From: Medicago truncatula
Taxonomy: Eukaryota > Streptophyta > Magnoliopsida > Fabales > Fabaceae
Assembly: GCF_003473485.1 (NCBI RefSeq)
Contig: NC_053044.1
Location: forward strand, 24,301,591 to 24,365,590
DNA length: 64,000 bases
Direction of reading: 5' to 3'
The notes below the pieces were generated by a model. It was not told the DNA's origin. It did no database searches and saw only the letters and a list, made by a program, of their open reading frames with translations. This document shows positions 56,992-64,000 of the stretch, piece after piece (position 1 is the first letter of the stretch; every line of letters starts with the position of its first letter). A program made the translations under genes and the position numbers.

Positions 56992-59036
56992 GATGTTGGT
57001 GATTTATGTGGAGTATATGCATATATTTATATATATGTGTGTTTTTGGGTGATTTATGTGGTGTATTATTTTATCATATGGTTTATTTAATAATAATTAG
57101 ATTAAGTATGAAATATTAATTATTTTGGTGTTTAGGGAAATAATAGAATTTATTAGAATTATGAGGAGTTAAGTGTAAATAGAAGGGAGTTATATTAAGT
57201 GGGAAGTTAATACAGAGAAGTTAGAAAAAACAGTTTCACGTAGAACCAGTTTTGGGAGGAAGCAAGAGAGAACCAAGGAAGAACCTAGAGTTGATCATTG
57301 CTGTGCATTTCTTTCTGCAATTCTAAGGTAAGGGTGAGGTTTACTTCAGTATTGTAGCTATTAAAGTCTGATTTTGAGTTTGACAGGTTTTGGTGAGGAA
57401 TTGGGATTTTGGGGTTTTATGATAGAATGAGGATTTTGAAGTTGTAAACATGATTTTGATGTTAAAATTAGTTTCTGGTTGCATAGAACACTTAATTATG
57501 TATCTGTAAACTGATTTGGGGAGTGATTGGAAGAAAAATGGGATTTTTGGGAAAAACCAGTTTTCTGCCCGTACAGAAGTTCATCGCTCGCCTCGCGAGT
57601 AGCTGTGCTCGCCATGGCGAGTGAGCAACTTCATAGCTCACCTCGCGAGCAGTCCAACTCGCCATGGCGAGTAACCCATAATAAAACTTGATTTTTGAAA
57701 AGTTGTTATAAGATGTTTTGGGGATGGTTTAAGGTACCTAGATGATATTAATGATGAATGGTGGAACTTTTAGGCTAAAAAGATGAATAGGGAACTTAGA
57801 ATTTGGATTTGAGTGAGAAAATGGCATTTTTCCCGAGAGCACCTGATTTTCACTCGCCTCGAGTTCGCCTTGAACTCGCCATGGCGAGCAGATGTGCTCG
57901 CGAGGCGAGTTGCACAGTTTCTGAGTGTTGACTTGCTTGCATGATTAGTAGTGGTTGGTGTTGTTGTATTTGAGCATGGTTGTATATAATTATACATTAT
58001 TTTGGTTGATTGGATTGCTGGATTGATGAACACTGATGATGATTTAAATGTATGTTAATTATTGAATCATACATGTTGTTTAAGTGGAGTCACATGGAGT
58101 TGCATTGCATGGTCAGTTGTATGTAGATATACACAAGTAGGTCCATTGCATATGCATAAAACAGCGGTGAGGGCTTCGGTCCTGGAGTAATAGTTGCTCA
58201 ACAGCGGTGAGGGCTTCGGCCCTGATGAATGCTTTAACCATTCAAAAGCGGTGAGGGCTTCGGTCCTGTTTGGTACCACATGCATATTGCATTTCATTAA
58301 GAAGTCTAAGATGGTGTCTTAGCAGTGGTCATGTCATTTGCATGAGTCTTGGTTGTTGATTTCAGTTATTATCTGATGGATGATGTTGGTGTTGAATATG
58401 CATTTATATATATATATATTCATTGTGATCATGGTGTATTGTTGATGTTGTTGTTGCTTGTGACTTATACATATATATGTTTACAAGATAAAGTATTGTT
58501 GATTAGGGTGTTAGATTCAATTGATGATTTTAATATCTATAATTATTGTTGTGAATCTCACCCCTTCTGCTTGAAAATGTTGCCCTTCCTATGGGTAACT
58601 TGCAGGTGATCCTGAGTAGTAGGTGGTGGCTCAAAGTCGTGTCTAGGGCTCTGATACGTGGGATGGGATTTATCATTTTTATTATTGTTGCTTTCCTTTC
58701 CATGTATCAAATTTTGGAATTTGTGGTGTGGAGCCCTTTTGTTGTCTTTGAACTATGATGTTGAATTATGTTAAGGCCTTTAATGCCATAGACTATTGTT
58801 GGAGGTTCATGAGGTTATGGATTTTGAAAACTATTCCGTTGCTATGTTTTCATATATAATAAGTTGAATTTCTTAAATAGTTTTATTTTCTATTTAAGAA
58901 CTTTTGAAATGACATGTAGCATGCCCGTTGTGGAATTACTCTGATGTATATTGCTATTTAATTGCTTTTGGGTAACGGGGTGTTACACAATGAACATAAA
59001 AAGTTGTTTTTTTTTTATAAATATGACTGGATGAAG
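56800..59036. mobile_element. Stowaway-like MITE split by the solo LTR
   Basis: The left part (56800-56901) starts CTCCCTCTAGTCATATTTAT after TA. The right part (58988-59036) ends ATAAATATGACTGGATGAAG before TA. Joined without the LTR and one copy of its target duplication, the element would be about 146 bp with ends that are clearly inverted. Confidence 0.75.
56902..58987 (+). mobile_element. Solo LTR, 2086 bp, with 5-bp target duplication
   Basis: The boundaries are TGTAACGCCC at 56902 and GGGGTGTTACA ending at 58987, flanked by caatg (56897-56901, 58988-58992). No primer-binding site, polypurine tract, second LTR or ORF is present, so the internal part was lost by LTR-LTR recombination. 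Inside are a (TA)n run (56946-56980), three copies of the 14-bp palindrome ctcgccatggcgag (57608, 57658, 57875) with related ctcgcctcgcgag strings, and three copies of agcggtgagggcttcgg (58163, 58203, 58247). Length and ends suit a Ty3-Gypsy family. Confidence 0.88.
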
Positions 59037-60480
59037 TATGTTTTAAATGACATGGTATATGAGAAAATATTAACATCGATGAAATTGTAGGAAAACGCTT
59101 TTAGAAACTTCATTTATACACATGTTATATCGCCATATTTAAACCAATTATTTGATGGAGGGGCCAAGACTATCAAATTTTAGAATATGGGGCCAATTTG
59201 ATAAAATTGTGAAAATAGAAGGATTAAAACTAAAATTAAAATACATTTTTTTAATTGAGCTTTCCGTTTAAAATTTATATATTTTTTTAACGGCAAAATT
59301 TTATTAAAAAAACCCGATCCCTGCACAAAACGAACATAGTTCATCTAGAAACTATAAAACAGAGGCGCCGTATATAGGCGGAACATCCAAAATAAACACA
59401 AAAAAAGATGCCAAAATACATACTACCTAACCACGACCTACCTTCAACACCCGTATATAGGTTGAAAATTTATGTTGCACTTAGCATTTGTAAAATTTTG
59501 TCTGATTATTTAAAAATTAAGTTATTTGATTGATGTGAAAAGATAAAATGACAAAAAAAAAATATCAAACAAATGGTCAAATTTTTTTTTAAAATGTTAC
59601 ACTAAAACTTTTATTTTTTGTATAAAAGTATAGATATTTGAAAAATTAAATTAATTAAATAAAGGATGGTTAAATTGTAAATAAAATAGTTTATATAAAG
59701 GTTTAAATTGCAAAGGACAAAGTCACGCCAAAATTTTGCATTCTCTTTATACATAACTAGCAAAAAGACGGACAATCACATGCTCGTCTTTTTGCTCTTT
59801 TTATTGTGCTAACTGTGTTAATTATCAACAATATTTTATAGAAATTTTGTGAATAAATTACAAACAATATTTCATATAAATTTTTTATATAAATTTAAAT
59901 TATAAATATAGATATTTATGATTTTCAAATGTAACAAACTAATAAACCATATTTATTTTTTACAATGACAACAATAATATAACAAAGGAATGAATTTTTA
60001 AATGAGTCAAGAATGACAACATTTAAAAACGACAGAATATCATTGTAATAAACAAGGAATGAATTTTTAATTATGATCAAGATAATTTCTAACTCAGCCT
60101 ATACTCAGGATAAAAGTTACGAAAGCAAGTCAGGATATGATAGAAAAATGGTCTATTTTATATGTTATCTTTTTGCTGCATCAAATATGAAATTTATTAT
60201 ATGTTATCTTTTTGTTGCATCAAATATGAAATTTAAGAAGGATATGATAAATAGATCATGTCATGTCTCTCTATCCTGAGCACCAAACGGCTAAAGTTTC
60301 AAGTCAACCTATTATTAATATACTATATAAATATTTGTCAAAAAAAAAACAAAATACTATGTCAATAATTTATTTGAGATATAATACCACCACAAATGCG
60401 GTTTTTTTATTGATATATTTTTAATAAAATCATGACAAGCCTCGTATAGTATACCATAAGACCCTATGCCTTTTCAAAAA
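59037..60480 (-). repeat. Intergenic stretch with a LINE 3' end fragment
   Basis: At 59282-59460 a T-run followed by aacggcaaaattttattaaa resembles the 3' ends seen at 2217 and 61608, suggesting a short 5'-truncated minus-strand LINE. About 60159-60235 holds a 39-bp tandem duplication (tatgttatctttttgytgca). Nothing else was recognised. Confidence 0.4.
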
Positions 60481-60481
60481 T

Positions 60482-60535
60482 AAAATAAAATATGAGACCC
60501 TATATTGGAAAATAAAATATGAGACCCTATATTGG
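60482..60535. repeat. 27-bp tandem duplication at the STIG1-like gene 3' end
   Basis: The unit aaaataaaatatgagaccc plus tatattgg occurs twice with no mismatch (60482-60508, 60509-60535), 20 bp past the stop codon of the minus-strand gene. Confidence 0.9.
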
Positions 60536-60554
60536 AGACTCAATAAATAATATC

Positions 60555-61010
60555 TTATGCATAATCGCACATTCCATAGACACAATACTGACCAATTTCA
60601 CACCGATTATTGCACTCTCCACAATGCCTCTTATCATAGTTTGTATCAACACATTGTCCTCTACAACATGTTTGAGTGTACTTGCAATGCTTCTTGCATG
60701 CACCACAATTATGCTTATCATATGCCAAATCAATGCATTTATTGTTGCAACATGTAGCGTTCTTGGCGCCATATAAGTAGCAAATCTCATCTTGCTTGTG
60801 ACAATGAATAGGTGCATTAGGGTTTTGAGCTAGGAGACGACTTACCCTCTTTGAAGGAAGAAACTTGTTTTTCTCATGGAGGATTAGTGGTTGCTTTTCT
60901 AGATGAATCGATGCCGGTTTCGATTCGTTATGCTTGATGGTTTTCATTGTGATTGTGAGGGACAAAGCCAATGTTATTGCTATGATGATGATTGCTTTTA
61001 GGAACCTCAT
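60555..61010 (-). CDS. STIG1-like secreted cysteine-rich protein (151 aa)
   Basis: This intronless gene encodes a member of the Stigma-specific STIG1 family (PF04885), small extracellular proteins first known from stigma exudate, where they affect pollen-tube growth and lipid binding. Residues 1-22 ([20 protein letters not shown]) are a signal peptide. A variable, basic spacer follows to about residue 68. The C-terminal domain has 16 cysteines in a repeating layout ([46 protein letters not shown]), as in the family. The ATG at 61010 starts the signal peptide and a TATA box lies upstream. Expression site cannot be told from sequence. Confidence 0.92.
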   Translation of the reverse strand: MRFLKAIIIIAITLALSLTITMKTIKHNESKPASIHLEKQPLILHEKNKFLPSKRVSRLLAQNPNAPIHCHKQDEICYLYGAKNATCCNNKCIDLAYDKHNCGACKKHCKYTQTCCRGQCVDTNYDKRHCGECNNRCEIGQYCVYGMCDYA

Positions 61011-61136
61011 GGCTTTGCCGGTTGAAACTTGAAAGACTTAGTAGAATAGTTAGAAAAGAAGAAGAAAGGAAATAATGTGTTATTGTTTTTTGTGTTTTTG
61101 ATTTGTTGGTAGAAAATTAAGAGGAAGATATAGGGG

Positions 61137-61144
61137 TTTATATA
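61137..61144 (-). promoter_or_regulatory. TATA box of the STIG1-like gene
   Basis: Minus-strand TATATAAA lies 127-134 bp before the ATG at 61010, in an otherwise mixed-sequence leader region. Confidence 0.6.
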
Positions 61145-62200
61145 GTAATGTGTTGGGGGAGAATAGTTGACGCTGCAAAAGTGGCAAAAGGTGAGAAGAA
61201 CTTGTATGGTACATGCATGAGGAAGAAGAGTATAGTGGAATTAATGCTAGAGTTTTCTATTGTTTGACCTTACAAGTTAAAAAGCTTAAGCTACTTAATT
61301 ATGCATATGTTAACTTCAAACACACCTATCTCTCATTTTAGTTTTTAATATGCTTTTGTTGTTTTCTTTAAAAATAAATAAATTCTGTATTGTCTATAAT
61401 ACCCTTCGTCTTATGAGTTAATCATATGATGCATGTGGATCGAAATATTCACTGCTTTAAGGGAATCTCATATTCACATATGCAACCATTTAACCATTAT
61501 TTGATTTGCTCATCTTACACTCACAACCCTTGATTTGTATTGTCCAAAATAATAGAAATAAAATAAAATAAAATAGAAATAATAATAATAATAGATTGTT
61601 TGTTTTTTTTTATAAAGCCAGAATTTTATTAAACCAAAAGGAAAAGAAACACAAAATATTGGGGGACTTAAACCCAATAAAACTAGCAAAACTAATAATT
61701 AACAAAGGATTAATGCAACTACAAAAGATAGATACCAGTTAAATTAAATCTCTAATATACAAAGGATTAATGAAACTAGGGGGAACATTCCACCAAAAAT
61801 CAGCACTAGATAGAAATGAATGTTAACAAAAAAAATATATATATAGAAAAAACAAGTAGAAATTACAATAGATCTAAACCCTAATCTAAATTGTAACAAA
61901 AAAAACCTAATCTAAACAATAGATAGAAACTAATGTTGCACAGAGTCGGTCCAACACATATTAGAGTCTAAGATGAATTTTAAGAGGAGACCTTTTTATA
62001 AACTATAATAGTATTTTACTAAAATTATTAATATTCTTTTTAATTTTTTTTTCATATGTTTTAGAATACAAAATCATTCAATAAAACCACGCTCACAACT
62101 AAAATTTAAAATAGCAATGCATATATAGCAAAATAGTATATTAGTATGAATTAAATTCTATCCAAATGTTTCTTCAAAAAAAAAAAATTCTCTCCAAATG
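61145..62200 (-). repeat. Intergenic stretch with LINE 3' end remains
   Basis: At 61605-61780 a T-run then ataaagccagaattttatta and acccaataaaactagc repeats the minus-strand LINE-tail pattern. Around 62150-62200 the string ttctmtccaaatgt occurs twice, 37 bp apart, beside the SINE. No gene was seen. Confidence 0.4.
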
Positions 62201-62338
62201 TCCTCGAGTTTAACTCAGTTGATATATAGGAACATTGCATAATTTATGTGGAGACGAAGTTCGAAGTCCGAATATTAAACTTATTCACCTTTAAGATATG
62301 AATTTTTAGTCACTGAACTACTTGACAAAAAAAAAAAT
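62201..62338 (+). mobile_element. Diverged Au-like SINE
   Basis: It begins tcctcgagtttaactcagtt (A-box remnant), carries a decayed B-box (gaagttcgaagtcc) and the family's 3' part (cttattcacctttaag ... cactgaactacttgac) with an A-run. It is the same family as the minus-strand SINE at 49365, but older, with no clear target duplication. Confidence 0.7.
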
Positions 62339-62399
62339 CTTGTCAGTTGTCCCCAGGAGCATAGCAAGGAATTTAAATTCAAGGGGGCCGAGTATAAGG

Positions 62400-63672
62400 T
62401 GTTGGAACAAAATGTGTTTCACAATGAACCTTATTAAGTTTTGATGATAACAAGGTATTAAAAATTGTCAATTGGTTATTACTAATAATTGTTCAAGTGT
62501 ACAGGACCAAATGCTACTCAAGTTATTTCAATAGGTCTTGGAAGAACAATGGAAAGAAAAAGAAATTCTGAGCATCTGAAGAAAACTGCTCCTGAAGCTG
62601 AAGTGCTTCTGAAGTGATGACGTCATCAGAAGCAGAAGGTCATCAGAAGCAAAAGTTTTCATCAGAAGCAATATCTTCACTAGAAGCTACGTTTGATCCT
62701 TTAATCAAACTGAAGATTCAAAGTAGCTGATTCTCAATTCAGTCTTATCCAAGAAGAACGAAGAATTGAAAGGGAGGTATCAACGGATATATGGATAGCA
62801 CTGAGCACTTGTCTCTCGTTAATAGAGTTGACAAAGTACAAGTGTACAACCACTACCTCCACTACTCTGTTTTCTGTCTACGCTACAAGACAAAACAACA
62901 GCCATGCCTGCAGAAGTTGTACGTTCAAGATGGGAATGAATTTGAAGCTTATTCTTCAAAGGACTACACCCAAATCAGGCAAAGGATTACTGGTGGATGA
63001 TCAAAGGATTTCAAACGACTCTTTAGACGTGCTGATTATCTCAACGCCTCTTTCACGCCTCTATATAAAGGTGTGAAGACTTGAAGATTGTAGATAGAGA
63101 TACATAAGTTCAAAAGCGCCAAAACTCTGTCAATTTGATTCTACAAAGCACACTGAATTTCTGCACTGATTTGATACATCTTAGAAATTCAAAGTCTAGA
63201 GTCTGTACTGTATTGTATTGTGAACACCACTGATTGTATATCAAGTGTTCAAGTCAAACTCAATTCTCTGTATTTTTGTTTGATTAGAAGTCTCTTGCCT
63301 GCGTGTTTGAGCATTAGAAGTCTCTTGCTTAGTGCTTGAGCATTGGAAGACTCTTGCGTGTGTGCTTGAGCATTTTTTGTGAAGTCTCATACTTAGAAAG
63401 TATTGAGCAGTTGTAATCTTTGTGATTATAGTGAAATCTCCTTGGAAGTGCAAGGGGGACTGGACTACTTCCGTGTTGTGGAAGGAACCAGGATAACTGC
63501 TTGTGTCTTTGTCTTTCTTTTCTCTGCTCTGTTCTTTTCCGCTGCAATCTGACTCTGATCATTTCATCAGAAGCACTCAAACTGCTTCTGAAGTTTTATC
63601 AGAAGAAGTATTTTTTAAGAGAAAAAGAAAACACAATTCAACCCCCCCCCCTTCTTGTGTTTTTCACCTTCA
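62400..63672 (+). mobile_element. 5' LTR of a Copia element (SIRE/Maximus-like)
   Basis: It starts TGTTGGAACAAAATG and ends ...CACCTTCA just before the primer-binding site, about 1273 bp. It contains the family's many tcagaagc strings (62625-62690, 63565-63605), a TATA-like tctatataaag (about 63059), and a C-run at 63642-63651. The element continues past the window, so the 3' LTR and target duplication cannot be checked. Confidence 0.85.
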
Positions 63673-63674
63673 AT

Positions 63675-63686
63675 TGGTATCAGAGC
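63675..63686 (+). other. Primer-binding site, initiator tRNA-Met type
   Basis: TGGTATCAGAGC is complementary to the 3' end of plant initiator tRNA-Met and directly follows the LTR, as in most plant Copia elements. Confidence 0.9.
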
Positions 63687-63742
63687 TTGCTCTGTTATCA
63701 CAGCACTTAACCGTGTTACAGTTCAAGATCTATTAGAAAAAC

Positions 63743-64000
63743 ATGTCTGGAGATGAGGAATCAGTTACTACAAAATACACAAGTGTCAAGCATGACTATG
63801 ATACTGCTGACAAGAAAACAGACTCTGGAAAAGCTCCAAAGTTTAATGGAGATCCAGAAGAGTTTTCATGGTGGAAAACAAATATGTACAGCTTTATCAT
63901 GGGATTGGATGAAGAGTTATGGGACATACTGGAAGATGGAGTTGATGATCTGGATTTAGATGAAGAAGGAGCTGCTATAGACAGAAGAATACATACTCCT
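63743..64000 (+). CDS. Copia gag N-terminus, open at the window edge
   Basis: ATG 63743 opens 86 codons without a stop: MSGDEESVTTKYTSVKHDYD, then GKAPKFNGDPEEFSWWKTNM and MGLDEELWDILEDGVDD. This is the DUF4219/UBN2-type gag of legume SIRE/Maximus Copia elements, which packages element RNA into virus-like particles. It is intact as far as the window goes. The spacing from the primer-binding site (about 57 bp) is normal. Confidence 0.88.
   Translation, partial: MSGDEESVTTKYTSVKHDYDTADKKTDSGKAPKFNGDPEEFSWWKTNMYSFIMGLDEELWDILEDGVDDLDLDEEGAAIDRRIHTP

Noticed and set aside
56899..57090. Small open frame rich in Ile/Tyr
   Set aside because: Produced by the (TA)n run at the start of the solo LTR.
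60519..60817. Plus- and minus-strand frames overlapping the STIG1-like gene
   Set aside because: They are other frames of the cysteine-rich coding region.

Overview
This is plant nuclear DNA, most likely from a legume close to Medicago truncatula. It is AT-rich, carries intron-rich genes with GT-AG introns, a nuclear tRNA gene, plant-type disease-resistance genes, and a dense layer of plant transposons (Helitron, MULE, Stowaway MITEs, tRNA-derived SINEs, LINE remains, Copia and probable Gypsy LTRs). The species is a recall-level inference from the look of the repeats and proteins. No bacterial operon, CRISPR array or organelle gene was seen.

Layout. 1-3.2 kb holds decayed retroelements (DUF4283 fragment, LTR debris, LINE reverse-transcriptase end). 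3.6-5.2 kb is a non-autonomous Helitron whose 5' end has been amplified into a 133-bp minisatellite. It ends about 0.3 kb before an intronless DUF4408/DUF761 gene (5490-6002). 6.1-10.3 kb is transposon territory, ending in a 1067-bp MULE with 9-bp target duplications. 10.5-17.8 kb (minus) is a nine-exon CNOT9/RCD1 gene, the CCR4-NOT armadillo subunit; its first exon exists twice. 18.7-20.3 kb is LINE debris. 20.6-34.2 kb is a tandem duplication, offset about 7.4 kb, carrying two CC-NBS-LRR genes, each followed by decayed 3' exons and a tRNA-Leu pseudogene; an intact tRNA-Leu(AAG) lies at 34395-34475 (minus). 36.5-47.6 kb (minus) is a 21-exon atypical starch-branching-enzyme gene (905 residues, BE1 type) that lacks two of the three usual GH13 catalytic residues. 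50.0-56.1 kb (minus) is a seven-exon pyridoxal-phosphate homeostasis (YggS/PROSC) gene. Its last intron contains a 1.44-kb palindromic insertion made of two inverted LTRs, flanked by one 5-bp target duplication. 56.8-59.0 kb is a MITE split by a 2.09-kb solo LTR. 60.6-61.0 kb (minus) is a STIG1-like secreted cysteine-rich protein. 62.4 kb to the window end is the 5' LTR, primer-binding site and intact gag start of a Copia (SIRE/Maximus-like) element.

The housekeeping genes (CNOT9, branching-enzyme-like, PLP homeostasis) are unrelated in function. All exon junctions given were worked out by hand from reading frame, splice dinucleotides and remembered family sequence; every exon phase closes for the three multi-exon minus-strand genes and for NBS-LRR copy 2. 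The most unusual structures are the palindromic LTR pair, the Helitron-born minisatellite, the duplicated CNOT9 first exon, and the NBS-LRR tail that runs into an antisense tRNA pseudogene.
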